64,000 nucleotides of DNA. Source: Desulfoluna butyratoxydans. GTDB taxonomy: Bacteria; Desulfobacterota; Desulfobacteria; Desulfobacterales; Desulfolunaceae. A program made the position numbers and the translations under genes. This document shows positions 32,272 to 40,463 of the stretch, in pieces. The stretch is from the NCBI RefSeq assembly GCF_900699765.1, contig NZ_CAADHO010000001.1, forward strand, positions 1 through 64,000, written 5' to 3'. The notes beneath the pieces are model-generated. The model saw only the letters and a program-made list of their open reading frames with translations. It was not told the DNA's origin and ran no database searches. How positions within the stretch are numbered: position 1 is the first letter of the stretch; every line of letters starts with the position of its first letter.

Positions 32272-32374
32272 AACCGAAGGGCCGAGAATAAAAGGGGTGT
32301 GAGCAAGCCCATGGGAGGTGCCTCTGCCCTGACCATGGCAACGTGCAAATGAGGGCATAACCCATCAATCGGTT
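32272..32374 (+). ncRNA. Candidate structured leader RNA before the Fe-S scaffold gene
   Basis: Nested complementary segments: AACCGA (32,272-32,277) with TCGGTT (32,369-32,374); ATGGG (32,311-32,315) with CCCAT (32,361-32,365); GCCCT (32,326-32,330) with AGGGC (32,352-32,356). The nested helices enclose a further G/C-rich arm (GGGGTGTGAGCAAGCCC). This shape is typical of a cis-regulatory leader. The scaffold ATG follows 31 bases later. I could not match it to a named riboswitch class. Confidence 0.4.
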
Positions 32375-32405
32375 GTGCTTATAAAAAATAAGACAGGATT
32401 AAGAC

Positions 32406-32834
32406 ATGGATAATTTAGATGCTTTTTTGGACAACCTTCAGGATGAAATTTTTGAGGACGCTAAAGAGTCGTTTGGTGAAAAAGGATTTGAGCGTTGGAG
32501 GAACCCCCGTTTTCAGGGCAAAATGGAGAACCCCGACGCCTTTGCCTCGTTGACGGGGTCTTGCGGGGACACCATGGAAATCTACCTGAAGTTTTCGGAC
32601 AACCGGGTTACCGAGGCCTCCTATTTCACCAATGGCTGTGCCTCAAGTTCTCTGTGCGGCTCCTTTGCAGCAGAGCTTGCCATCGGCAAAGACCCGGATG
32701 AGCTGGCAAACATTACCGGTGAACGGGTTTTGGAAACAGTCGGGAAATTACCCGATGAAGACACGCATTGCTCGGGCCTTGCAGCCTCGACGCTTCAGGA
32801 AGCGCTGTCGTGTTACATGAAAAAAAAAAGGTAA
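32406..32834 (+). CDS. IscU/NifU-type iron-sulfur cluster assembly scaffold
   Basis: 142 residues with the three-cysteine scaffold: C53 in SLTGSCGDTMEIYL, the central TNGCASSSLCGSFAAELAIGK, and the late HCSGLAASTLQEAL. NifU/IscU proteins build Fe-S clusters and pass them to apoproteins. The active-site G-C-G-D is conserved; an extra Cys follows in SSLCG. It stands alone here, without iscS or iscA neighbours, behind a possible RNA leader. The N-terminus (about 35 residues) is longer than in classic IscU. Confidence 0.85.
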   Translation: MDNLDAFLDNLQDEIFEDAKESFGEKGFERWRNPRFQGKMENPDAFASLTGSCGDTMEIYLKFSDNRVTEASYFTNGCASSSLCGSFAAELAIGKDPDELANITGERVLETVGKLPDEDTHCSGLAASTLQEALSCYMKKKR

Positions 32835-33252
32835 GGGCTTTGGCTCGCACCAATGGCATCGGGGGCTGATAGAGCCCTTGTGCCATGACCATTGCCGTCT
32901 CCTGCGGAATTGCATAAAACCAAACGGGACAGCGCGGGGTTCACCGTGCGCACGCCTTTCTCGAAAGCCAATGTGGCTCATTGCCACCAAAAGCGCTGCG
33001 GAAGCCGCACCCGACGATTATCCTCACAATGTGAATAATAAGCCCGTCGCATTACGTCCGTAACCAATAGAGCCTCAATACTTACATATAAAAGCAAAAG
33101 TATTTTTATTTGCAAGCCCAAGTGATTGTGTCAAGATATCAGAGAGTCTTCAGGGGATGATCAGAAACACCTGGAAGAAATCACCCTGATAGCTGCGCGC
33201 TCGTCACCGAAACCGGGTACACACAGCCTCCCCCATGAAAGGAATAGTTGAC
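32835..33252. other. Gene-free host gap with degenerate repeat
   Basis: It contains an AAGGGCT/AGCCCTT stem right after the scaffold gene (weak, no T-run) and a degraded GTGCGCAC-type repeat (32,929-33,010). AT-rich DNA before 33,130 may hold the promoter of the DUF2845 gene. No gene seen. Confidence 0.45.
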
Positions 33253-33588
33253 ATGCTGAAACGAATCATCATCGCACTATGTTTTGTCATCATGGCCTCA
33301 GCCCCTGCCTTTGCCCTGAGATACGGAAATGACACCATCTCAGTCGGGGATTCAAAGGGATCAGTCCGCATGATTTGCGGAGAACCCGTCTCAAAGGAGA
33401 TCCTGGGCTACATCGATCGCGTGGAGACCGAAGCCAGCCATGGCTCCACGTCAGAAAAAAGGATCCGGGTGATGAAGATCGAGGAGTGGACCATCAAAAC
33501 GACAAATTACAACAGCACGTACTATTATAGCCTGGTGTTCGAAGGAAACCGGCTGACAGAAATCAACTCCCTCGGTGAAAAAAGATAA
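33253..33588 (+). CDS. Secreted DUF2845 family protein
   Basis: 111 residues from ATG 33,253, which puts AAGGAA 8-9 bases upstream and gives a clean signal peptide (MLKRIIIALCFVIMASAPAFA, cleavage after AFA); an earlier ATG at 33,235 is possible. The mature part (LRYGNDTISVGDSKGSVRMICGEP...IEEWTI...YSLVFEGNRLTEINSLG) is the DUF2845 pattern: a small periplasmic beta domain related to SmpA/BamE-like folds. Function unknown. Confidence 0.75.
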   Translation: MLKRIIIALCFVIMASAPAFALRYGNDTISVGDSKGSVRMICGEPVSKEILGYIDRVETEASHGSTSEKRIRVMKIEEWTIKTTNYNSTYYYSLVFEGNRLTEINSLGEKR

Positions 33589-33625
33589 CCCTTCCCGAAA
33601 ACAGCCGCCCTCAAAGTACAAAACG

Positions 33626-33673
33626 AAGGCTCCCCCGAGTGATTCGATTTACGCGAACATTGAGGGAGCCTTT
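33626..33673 (+). terminator. Possible terminator after DUF2845 gene
   Basis: AAGGCTCCC pairs with GGGAGCCTT across a 29-base loop; only three T follow, so efficiency is doubtful. Confidence 0.4.
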
Positions 33674-33829
33674 GCCCATACCCCGAACGGTTCCCCTGCG
33701 ACCAAAGTCGGTGAGGGAACTGCCCCTGCAGCTCACGAAGAAACGACCATGCACCCAAGATGGAAGAGTACCCCATAGGGTACGAACCGGCTTTTGCGGA
33801 TATGATCGGGATGGGATATATTGGGCGGT

Positions 33830-34255
33830 ATGAAGATTAAACGAATAAACAAGGCCGACACCTCGGTGTCGTGCCGAAGGCCCCTGTTCATGAGCCGGGT
33901 TGCTGCGGGATTCCCGTCTCCGGCGGAAGATTTTGTGGAGGGGTCCCTGGACCTGAACGAATATCTGGTGCGGCACCCGGCCGCCACCTTTTTTGTGCGC
34001 GTAACAGGCGACTCCATGATCGGAGCCGGGATTCACCCGGAGGACCTCTTGATCGTGGACCGCTCCCTGGAGCCCACGGATCGGCGTGTGGTCATTGCCG
34101 TTTTAAACGGAGAGCTGACAGTAAAGCGCCTTAGGCGTCAGGGGGATCGAATATTCCTTGAGGCGGAAAACGACCGCTATAAGCCCATCGAGGTAACGGA
34201 AGCGAACGATTTCAGCGTATGGGGCGTGGTGACCAGCGTGATCCACCCCCTGTAA
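33830..34255 (+). CDS. umuD: UmuD-like self-cleaving S24 peptidase
   Basis: 141 residues from ATG 33,830. The cleavage site Ala-Gly lies in RVAAGFPSPAEDF; the catalytic Ser is in VTGDSMIGAGI and the Lys in IAVLNGELTVKRL, the S24 dyad. UmuD is cut after RecA activation and then works with the polymerase UmuC in lesion bypass. No umuC follows; the next gene is convergent. The partner polymerase must lie elsewhere or be absent. I see no certain LexA box upstream. Confidence 0.82.
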   Translation: MKIKRINKADTSVSCRRPLFMSRVAAGFPSPAEDFVEGSLDLNEYLVRHPAATFFVRVTGDSMIGAGIHPEDLLIVDRSLEPTDRRVVIAVLNGELTVKRLRRQGDRIFLEAENDRYKPIEVTEANDFSVWGVVTSVIHPL

Positions 34256-34437
34256 GAACAAAACGCTCCTGTGTGTCCGATATGCTAAAAACAATCGACT
34301 TGCCGATACCTTTCCACCGTTCCGGGGCGTCCGCAAGACCTGTGTGCCATACTTTCTTGTCGCGCCGTAGCCCTTGGACGAAGACGGATTAAAAATCTGG
34401 CCACCCGGCAGGCCCGCTATAAGGCAAAATCTCTTGA

Positions 34438-34932
34438 TTAGTGCTTCACCCGCCGGGCCGTCCAGTACCGTTTTCGCCAGTAGGGGTTGTTCAGGCTGGA
34501 GACGGTGACGCCTTTGTGGGTGGAGACATGGAGAAAGGTATCGTTGCCCATGTAGATGCCCACGTGGCGAAGGGTGATGCCTGTTTTAAAGAGCACCAGA
34601 TCACCTACGCGCAGTTCGTTTCTTTTGACCGGCGCGCCTGTTTTGGCAAGGCGGCGGGTGGTTCTCGGGATGGTTACCCCAAAGGTCTCCCGAAAAGTCC
34701 GGTGGACAAAACCGGAACAGTCCACCCCGCTTTTGCTGTTGCCCCCCATTCTGTAGGGAGCCCCTTTCCAGTCAGCATACCGGGCGTCGAGCTTTGCCTT
34801 AACGCCCGAGGGTTGGGCACGGCCCGCAGGGGGCACGTGAACCATCTTGACGGTTTTTCGTTGCTTCACCATGGGAGCGGTGGCGCACCCCATGAGATTG
34901 AACACAATCAAACACACAATCCATTTTTTCAT
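34438..34932 (-). CDS. NlpC/P60 cell-wall peptidase lipoprotein
   Basis: 164 residues. Lipobox LMGC (C16) after a short signal. NlpC/P60 domain from about residue 46: catalytic Cys in SGVDCSGFVHRTF, His in TLRHVGIYMGN and a second polar residue in FLHVST. Such enzymes cut D,L-endopeptide bonds in peptidoglycan (MepS/Spr-like). Acts at the periplasmic face of the outer membrane. Convergent with umuD. Confidence 0.85.
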   Translation of the reverse strand: MKKWIVCLIVFNLMGCATAPMVKQRKTVKMVHVPPAGRAQPSGVKAKLDARYADWKGAPYRMGGNSKSGVDCSGFVHRTFRETFGVTIPRTTRRLAKTGAPVKRNELRVGDLVLFKTGITLRHVGIYMGNDTFLHVSTHKGVTVSSLNNPYWRKRYWTARRVKH

Positions 34933-35407
34933 CTATTTCTGCTTTTACCTTTAATGGTCCTGACATGAGCCGAACCGTCTGCCCACTTTTATGGACGGGC
35001 TTTGTCATATCCATTTTCTCGTTGCCAGCCTCTGCCTTTCGAAAATGACGTAGTGTGGCATAATGGATAAGACTTACAGGGTGAATACATTGCAATCATG
35101 GAGGCACAGCCTCCGTGCAACATTCCCAGGCAGAGCCTGGGAACGAAATAGCATTTCCGAACCTGGTGTCCAGGGAGTGGCAACGCCACACGATAAAAAA
35201 TATCTCTGAACACCGGAGTTACTCCGGTTAAAGCCAATTAAATTTCAAGCGCTTCCAGACGAATGACACGGGCCTATCCTGCAAAAACGGTGGCTCCATG
35301 TCATACATCACGCGAATGCCCCGAAAGTGATGGTATAATGGATGCTTCCATGCATTCGCCATTGGGTTTCCAGGTGCCCCCACCTGGCACCAACACACGA
35401 GGTTCCC
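34933..35407. other. Gene-free host gap with hairpin repeat
   Basis: No gene is supported. At 35,123-35,146 lies the hairpin TTCCCAGGCAGAGCCTGGGA followed by ACGA; a close copy with C/G swaps lies at 41,632-41,657. The flanking text (GTGGCAACGCC, AACACCGGAGTTACTCCGGTTA) has further short palindromes at 35,175-35,231. Confidence 0.5.
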
Positions 35408-36544
35408 ATGAATAAAAAGCTTCTCCTGCTGGGGGGCGGACATGCCCATCTGGAAACCCTGGTGGCCCTTTCGGCCATTGGCGAGCACGGCCATGAGATC
35501 ACGGTGGTGGCCCCGAGCCGCCACCACTACTACTCTGGCATGGGTCCCGGCATGCTGGGCGGTACCTTTACGCCGGAAGAGATCCGTTTTGACACCGAAG
35601 CGGCGGTGAGAGCCGGCGGGGGCCGGTTTGTTACGGGCCTTGCCGTGGCCATCGATCCGTCTGAAAAAACGGTCCGGCTGGCGTCCGGGGAGCGACTCAG
35701 CTACGACGTGCTGTCCGCCAACGTGGGGAGCTTTGTCAAAAGCCCCTTTGAAAAGGCCCCGGACGCAGAGGTTTTTCCTGTAAAGCCCATTGAATCGCTC
35801 CTCTCCCTCAGGCAGGCCATCCTGGACCGGTGCCGGGAGACGGCCCTTCACATCTCCGTTGCAGGGGGAGGGCCCTCGTCGGCAGAGGTGGCGGGAAACA
35901 TCCTCCAACTCATCAAGACGGCCCGGGGAGAGCCCCCCGTCATCACCATCCACGCACGAAGGCGGTTTCTGGAATCGTTTCCGGACACCATCCGCCAGGG
36001 GGTAACCGGGCGCCTGAGCAAACGGGGCATCAAACTCATGGAGAACAATGCCGTGGCCCGGGCCGAAAAAAACGCCGTGACCTTGGTCTCCGGCGCTTGC
36101 CAACACGCAGACGTCGTCGTGGATGCCACCGGCGTGCGGCCCTCCACCCTCTTTGCCGACTCCGGCCTGCCCACGGGCCCGGACGGCGGCCTGACGGTCA
36201 ACCGATATCTTCAGTGTACGGACCACCCGGACATCTTCGGCGGCGGGGACTGCATCCACTTCGAGCCCGAGCCCCTGGCCAAGGTGGGGGTCTATGCGGT
36301 GCGCCAGAATGCCGTGCTGCGCGACAACCTCCTGGCACGGCTCGAAGGGACTCCCCTCTCCCCCTTTGACCCGAAGGGCAGCTATCTCCTTATCTTCAAC
36401 CTGGGGGAAAACACGGGCTACCTGCACAAAAATGGATTCACCACGGCCGGTCGCCTCGCCTTCCACATCAAGACCTTCATCGACACCCGATTCATGAAAA
36501 AATATCAGCGTTTATTAAGCCGGCCTCCGGCGGGCAGGGTATAA
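35408..36544 (+). CDS. NDH-2-like FAD/NAD(P)-dependent oxidoreductase
   Basis: 378 residues from ATG 35,408 (GAGG 9 bases upstream). FAD motif LLGGGHAHLETL at the N-terminus; the GGGHAH variant is typical of a group related to type II NADH dehydrogenases and to flavoproteins fused to SelD. Second nucleotide motif ISVAGGGPSSAEVAGNI; late FAD contact DIFGGGDCIHFE. It probably passes electrons from NAD(P)H to a quinone or other acceptor at the membrane. No SelD or transport partner adjoins. Confidence 0.75.
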   Translation: MNKKLLLLGGGHAHLETLVALSAIGEHGHEITVVAPSRHHYYSGMGPGMLGGTFTPEEIRFDTEAAVRAGGGRFVTGLAVAIDPSEKTVRLASGERLSYDVLSANVGSFVKSPFEKAPDAEVFPVKPIESLLSLRQAILDRCRETALHISVAGGGPSSAEVAGNILQLIKTARGEPPVITIHARRRFLESFPDTIRQGVTGRLSKRGIKLMENNAVARAEKNAVTLVSGACQHADVVVDATGVRPSTLFADSGLPTGPDGGLTVNRYLQCTDHPDIFGGGDCIHFEPEPLAKVGVYAVRQNAVLRDNLLARLEGTPLSPFDPKGSYLLIFNLGENTGYLHKNGFTTAGRLAFHIKTFIDTRFMKKYQRLLSRPPAGRV

Positions 36545-36736
36545 ATCCCCTGCACCCCAGGTTCGCACATGCTCTTTCCCTTCGTCCCTCAGGGACATCA
36601 TGGTTAAAGAAGCCTCCGGCGGGTCGCTTTTTGAAAAAAGCTCCGCAAAAAACTTTCCTAAGAAAATGTCAAAAGTGTTTCGGCAGAGCCTGGAAGGCTT
36701 ACTCAAGACCTGTTTGTCAAACTTTTTAAAAGTTTG

Positions 36737-36766
36737 GCCCCCGGCAGGGCCGCCGGAGGCTTTTTT
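36737..36766 (+). terminator. Intrinsic terminator after the flavoprotein gene
   Basis: GCCCCCGGC and GCCGGAGGC pair with one mismatch around AGGGCC and are followed by six T. A related, diverged copy lies near 41,905-41,950. Confidence 0.65.
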
Positions 36767-36798
36767 GAGCTGAATAGTTACGATCGACGTTTGTTTGA

Positions 36799-36883
36799 AA
36801 GGCGAATGGGATTTGACCCGGGGAACGAGGGGCAAAGCGCATTCGCAATCTACTTTCAAGGTGGTACACCTTGCCGCCGGAGG
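36799..36883 (-). repeat. Dispersed GCCTCCGGCGGC element, inverted copy 1
   Basis: The reverse complement begins GCCTCCGGCGGCAAGG, contains CACCTTGAAAG, GATTGCGAATGC and CCCTCGTTCC, and ends CATTCGCC. The same blocks in the same order occur at 47,079-47,178, and partly at 40,157, 40,356 and 41,479. Confidence 0.65.
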
Positions 36884-36918
36884 CTTGTGTTGATCTGAAG
36901 AGTTCCCCCCTGCTCTGC

Positions 36919-37464
36919 TCAAGCCGTTAACGCCTCGGCCAACCCATGCCCCAGGTCCAGGGCCTTGCTGTTCATTTCCACGTATGCCTCGGGCACCCGC
37001 TTTTCAATGACGGCACGAATCGATTCCATGCGCACCACGCCGATGAGTCCCATAAGCGCCCCCAGCATGCAGATATTGAAGGCCACGGGGTCGCCAAGCT
37101 CTTCCATGACCGACTGGAACATGGGCAGGCTCACCTGACGGGCGTCGACTTTTTTGCGGGGCGCCACAAACCGCTCGTCGGAGAGGAGCAGGCCCCCCGG
37201 CCGGATAATGGGGGTGAATTTGTCGTAGGCCTCCTGGGTCAGGCACACCAGCACATTGGGCTGGGTCACCTTGGGAAAGAGGATGGGAAACTCAGAGATG
37301 ATGAGATCTCCCCGTGTTGCCCCGCCCCTGGCCTCCGCGCCGTAAGACTGGGACTGAACCGCCACGAGCCCCTCGTGGAGGACGGCTGCCTCGGCAAGGA
37401 TGATGGCGGCGGTGATGACGCCCTGGCCCCCTGATCCCGAAAACACCATGCGGTATTTTTCCAT
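36919..37464 (-). CDS. korC: 2-oxoacid:ferredoxin oxidoreductase, gamma subunit
   Basis: 181 residues from ATG 37,464; a GTG start six bases earlier overlaps the beta-subunit stop. Gamma-subunit motif FSGSGGQGVITAAIILAEAA and SQSYGAEARGGATRGDLIIS, which contact CoA and the beta subunit. Part of korDABC transcribed leftward. The complex oxidatively decarboxylates a 2-oxoacid (most likely 2-oxoglutarate) with reduction of ferredoxin. Confidence 0.88.
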   Translation of the reverse strand: MEKYRMVFSGSGGQGVITAAIILAEAAVLHEGLVAVQSQSYGAEARGGATRGDLIISEFPILFPKVTQPNVLVCLTQEAYDKFTPIIRPGGLLLSDERFVAPRKKVDARQVSLPMFQSVMEELGDPVAFNICMLGALMGLIGVVRMESIRAVIEKRVPEAYVEMNSKALDLGHGLAEALTA

Positions 37465-37466
37465 GG

Positions 37467-38270
37467 TCACTCCCCCTTCACATGTTCGCGGATCACCGCC
37501 TCGTAGGCGTCGCAGTATTCGGTTCGTTCCTCCTCCACAAAAATCCCCCGTTCCAGGATATCGGGATTCTCCCTGGCCTTGGCCGACCCGATGGGGGCGG
37601 TGTTTGTCTTAAAGTACTCCAGCATGGCCGAAGCATCTGCCAGCTGGTTTCTCCGGCCGAACTGGGTGGGGCACTGGCTTAAAAACTCCACCACGGAAAA
37701 CCCCTTGTGCTGGATGGCCTTTTTCAGGATCTGGATCCCCTCCTTGGCGTGGTAGGTTGTGGTGCGAGCCACAAAGGAGGCACCCGCTGCCCGAGCAAGC
37801 TCCACCGCGTCAAAGGCGTTGTCGATGTTGCCGTACGGCGCGGTGGTGGCCATGGCGTCCGGGCAGGTCATGGGAGAGTACTGCCCGCCGGTCATGCCGT
37901 AGATCCGGTTGTTCATCACAACGGCCGTGATGTCGATGTTCCGCCGGGCTGCGTGGATAAAATGGTTGCCCCCGATGGCCAGGGCGTCCCCGTCCCCCAT
38001 GGGCACGATGAGGGTAAGCTCCGGCTGGGTGAACTTCACGCCCGTGGCAAAGGCCAGGGCCCTGCCGTGGAGGGTGTGCAGGGAGTGAAAATCCACGTAC
38101 CCTGAGATCCGCGCCGAGCATCCGATACCGGAGGTGACCACGATGTCGCTCTTGTCCACGGCCAGCTCCTCAATGGCCCGGACCAGACAGTTCAGCACCG
38201 TGCCATGGCCGCATCCCGGGCACCACATGTGCGGAAAAAAACGCTCCCGGATATAGTCTCGGGTCCCCAT
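37467..38270 (-). CDS. korB: 2-oxoacid:ferredoxin oxidoreductase, beta subunit (TPP-binding)
   Basis: 267 residues. Fe-S/TPP motif HMWCPGCGHGTVLN, the second Cys in SGIGCSARISGY, and the TPP-Mg motif GDGDALAIGGNH followed by N-N-R-I-Y-G-M-T-G-G-Q. Directly coupled to the alpha gene (adjacent stop and start). Forms the catalytic core with KorA. Confidence 0.92.
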   Translation of the reverse strand: MGTRDYIRERFFPHMWCPGCGHGTVLNCLVRAIEELAVDKSDIVVTSGIGCSARISGYVDFHSLHTLHGRALAFATGVKFTQPELTLIVPMGDGDALAIGGNHFIHAARRNIDITAVVMNNRIYGMTGGQYSPMTCPDAMATTAPYGNIDNAFDAVELARAAGASFVARTTTYHAKEGIQILKKAIQHKGFSVVEFLSQCPTQFGRRNQLADASAMLEYFKTNTAPIGSAKARENPDILERGIFVEEERTEYCDAYEAVIREHVKGE

Positions 38271-39419
38271 CTACACCCCCTTGCCCTGGATGATCCGCAG
38301 GATGTTCTTGATGTTGGTGGGGGAGATCAGCTCCCCGTCGATGCGGTTGGCCAGAAAGACCCGTTCCGGGTTGTCCACGGCCGCCTTCACCGCCTCGGTC
38401 ACCTGCCCCTTGTTCATCTCCACCACCACGATGTTCGTGGCGTTCCGGCACTTTTCCCGCACAAGAAGCGACGGAAAGGGCCAGATGGATTGCAGCTCCA
38501 AATAACCCAGTTTCTCGCCCCGCCTGCGCCGGTTCTCCACGGTGTGGAGGGCCGATCGCGCGGCCGAGCCAAAGGAGAGGAGGATCACCTCCGCGTCCTC
38601 CAGGTACGCTTCCTTGTAGCGAGTGATCTCGTGGACGTTGGTTTCGATCTTGTCCACCAGGTGGTTCAAGAGGCTCTCCACCACCTCGGGCTTGCCCGAA
38701 GGGAACCCCCACATGTCGTGATAGAGGCCGGTGACGTTGTATCGGTGTACCCCGCCGAAGTCGCTCATGGGCAGCCGCCCGTCCTCCCGGGGCAGGTAGG
38801 GGTGATAGTCCACCCCCCGCTTTACCGAGGTGCGGAGCCGATCCACCACAGGCAATACGCCGGGCTCGGGGATCACGAGCTTTTCCCGCATGTGACCAAT
38901 GACTTCGTCAAAGAGGAGAATAACAGGGGTGCGGTAGGTCTCGGCCATGTTAAAGGCGTGGACGGTCATGGCAAAGACGTCCTGGTGATTGGAAGCGGTA
39001 AGGGTGATGATGGCATGGTCGCCGTGGGTGCCCCAGCGTGCCTGGTTGACGTCCCCCTGGGCCACATGGGTGGGGTTTCCCGTGGACGGGCCGCCCCGCT
39101 GCACGTTGACAATAACGCAGGGGATCTCGGTCATCACCGCGTAGCCCAGTGCCTCCTGCATCAGGGAAAAACCCGGACCGCTGGTGGCGGTCATCACCTT
39201 GTTGCCCGTGAGCGACCCACCGACAATGGCGCACATGGAGGAGATCTCATCCTCCATCTGAATAAATCGCCCCCCGCGCTTCGGCAACCGCCTTGCCAGA
39301 AGTTCTGCAATCTCCGTGGAGGGCGTGATGGGGTAGCCCGCAAAAAATCCGACCCCGGCATACAGGGCCCCTTCCACACACGCTTCGTTTCCCTGAACGA
39401 ACACAACGGTCTCTTCCAT
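38271..39419 (-). CDS. korA: 2-oxoacid:ferredoxin oxidoreductase, alpha subunit
   Basis: 382 residues. Signature GYPITPSTEIAELLA near residue 29-43, then EDEISSMCAIVGGSLTGNKVMTATSGPGFSLMQEALGYAVMTEIPCVIVNVQRGGPSTGNPT, the substrate-end PFOR domain. Ends at the beta-subunit start. KorA versus VorB cannot be settled from sequence alone; the gene order D-A-B-C fits 2-oxoglutarate or 2-oxoisovalerate oxidoreductases. Confidence 0.9.
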   Translation of the reverse strand: MEETVVFVQGNEACVEGALYAGVGFFAGYPITPSTEIAELLARRLPKRGGRFIQMEDEISSMCAIVGGSLTGNKVMTATSGPGFSLMQEALGYAVMTEIPCVIVNVQRGGPSTGNPTHVAQGDVNQARWGTHGDHAIITLTASNHQDVFAMTVHAFNMAETYRTPVILLFDEVIGHMREKLVIPEPGVLPVVDRLRTSVKRGVDYHPYLPREDGRLPMSDFGGVHRYNVTGLYHDMWGFPSGKPEVVESLLNHLVDKIETNVHEITRYKEAYLEDAEVILLSFGSAARSALHTVENRRRRGEKLGYLELQSIWPFPSLLVREKCRNATNIVVVEMNKGQVTEAVKAAVDNPERVFLANRIDGELISPTNIKNILRIIQGKGV

Positions 39420-39493
39420 ATGGGCAGCCTCATTCGGAGCGCAACGGTTAAAGATCCTGAGCGTTTGTCACATCAGCAAATGGTATGGGCGAT

Positions 39494-39700
39494 TCACTTT
39501 TCCACGATCACTTCGCTGGCGAGCTCCGGGCACCTCAGCTCACAGAGCCTGCAGCAGGTGCATTTTTCCGGATGGGCCACAACCACCTTGTCAAAGGGGT
39601 CTTTTTCCAGGACCTCCTTGGGGCAAAAGTGGATGCAGACCCCGCACCCCTTGCACCAGTCCCGGTTGATAACGATCTCTTTCAATTTCTGTGGCCTCAT
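39494..39700 (-). CDS. korD: 2-oxoacid:ferredoxin oxidoreductase, delta subunit (2[4Fe-4S] ferredoxin)
   Basis: 68 residues with two 4Fe-4S motifs: CKGCGVCIHFCP and CTCCRLCELRCP; the second carries an additional Cys between the first two ligands. Carries electrons from KorAB to ferredoxin. First gene of the operon; AAGGAGG lies just upstream of the ATG. Confidence 0.92.
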   Translation of the reverse strand: MRPQKLKEIVINRDWCKGCGVCIHFCPKEVLEKDPFDKVVVAHPEKCTCCRLCELRCPELASEVIVEK

Positions 39701-39793
39701 GGTCGCGCCCTCCTTGCGTTATCCGGTCGCTATGAGTTGCCCTGTCGCGGGAATTACTCCCTGTTTTAGGGGTAGAGGTTTTGCAGAAGATTG

Positions 39794-40138
39794 TCAAGAA
39801 AAAGAGATTTCGGAAGGAACCCACAGATAGCGATCCAGATCCAGACCGCCGTCCGGGCCGAAGACAACACCTTCGGCAGCAAGAAGACCGGCCTGGACAT
39901 CCCGGGACGAGCCGGTCAGAGAGATCCGCCCCATGCGGTTCACCACACGGTGCCAGGGCAGCCCCTCCGTTTCAGAGCAGCTGTGGAGAATGCGGGATAC
40001 CTGGCGCGCCCCCCGCGGGTTTCCCGCGGACGCGGCCAGAAGGCCGTAGGTGCACACACGGCCGGAAGGGATGGCGCGGATCAGAAAGATCACGCGCCGG
40101 GTAAAAAGAGAGTGGGACACAAAGGCCTCCAAGGACAA
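39794..40138 (-). CDS. Alkyltransferase-like protein (ATL), non-catalytic MGMT relative
   Basis: 114 residues of the MGMT DNA-binding domain. The active-site motif PCHR is PWHRVV at 61-66, so the alkyl-accepting Cys is Trp, the hallmark of bacterial eAtl proteins. The arginine finger lies in GARQVSRIL (R45). ATLs bind O6-alkylguanine and hand it to nucleotide excision repair. The C-terminus (DLDRYLWVPSEISFS) is short. Confidence 0.88.
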   Translation of the reverse strand: MSLEAFVSHSLFTRRVIFLIRAIPSGRVCTYGLLAASAGNPRGARQVSRILHSCSETEGLPWHRVVNRMGRISLTGSSRDVQAGLLAAEGVVFGPDGGLDLDRYLWVPSEISFS

Positions 40139-40156
40139 AATCGGTTTAAAAAATCG

Positions 40157-40262
40157 TGCCTCCGGCGTGCAGGGGCTTAAGCCCCTGCACCCCAGGATCG
40201 CAAATGCTTCCGGGCTCGTTCCTCGCCCGACGCATTTGCTGACGGGCTGCCCCCGTACGTAA
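40157..40262 (+). repeat. Dispersed GCCTCCGGCGGC element, copy 2
   Basis: Contains GCCTCCGGCG, the palindrome AGGGGCTTAAGCCCCT, GGATCGCAAATGCT, GGGCTCGTTCCTCGCCC and GCATTTGCTGACGGGCTG. Nearly the same blocks occur at 41,479-41,585. Confidence 0.7.
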
Positions 40263-40355
40263 GCGGATCGGCCTGGCTATTTTCTTATAAAATATCCGGG
40301 TTAAGCTGTCGGAAACAAATAATCACACAATAGCTCGCCAGAATACCGCTGGGAT

Positions 40356-40447
40356 TTGACCATAGGAACAAAGGAACATGCGCAAACACAATAAGCTTTC
40401 GAGGTGCTTTCGCTATAGTGGCTTCGCCACCCTCGCCGCCGAAGGCA
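40356..40447 (-). repeat. Dispersed GCCTCCGGCGGC element, diverged inverted copy
   Basis: The reverse complement starts GCCTTCGGCGGCGAGGGTGG, and later has CACCTCGAAAG, TGTTCC and GTCAAATCCCA, matching the block order of 36,799-36,883 with substitutions. Confidence 0.5.
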
Positions 40448-40463
40448 TGCTTTTTCCAAGTAC

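Larger units (their letters stand above)
36545..36918. other. Gene-free gap with terminator and repeat
   Basis: It holds a CAAACTTTTTAAAAGTTTG palindrome (36,717-36,735), a terminator (36,737-36,766) and an inverted copy of the dispersed GCCTCCGGCGGC element (36,799-36,883). Confidence 0.5.
40139..40463. other. Gene-free gap filled by two repeat copies
   Basis: A direct copy (40,157-40,262) and an inverted copy (40,356-40,447) of the GCCTCCGGCGGC family face each other across about 90 bases. No coding sequence. Confidence 0.6.

Noticed and set aside
32272..32374. Cobalamin or SAM riboswitch
   Set aside because: The conserved B12-box and the SAM-I GAGGGA...GCAACC core are absent; left as an unclassified structured leader.
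33674..33829. LexA/SOS box upstream of umuD
   Set aside because: GAACGGTTC near 33,693 is a short palindrome but does not match a spaced LexA consensus well enough to call.
35228..36466. Minus-strand frame opposite the NDH-2-like gene
   Set aside because: Mirror of the flavoprotein gene, which has FAD motifs and a ribosome site; no independent evidence.
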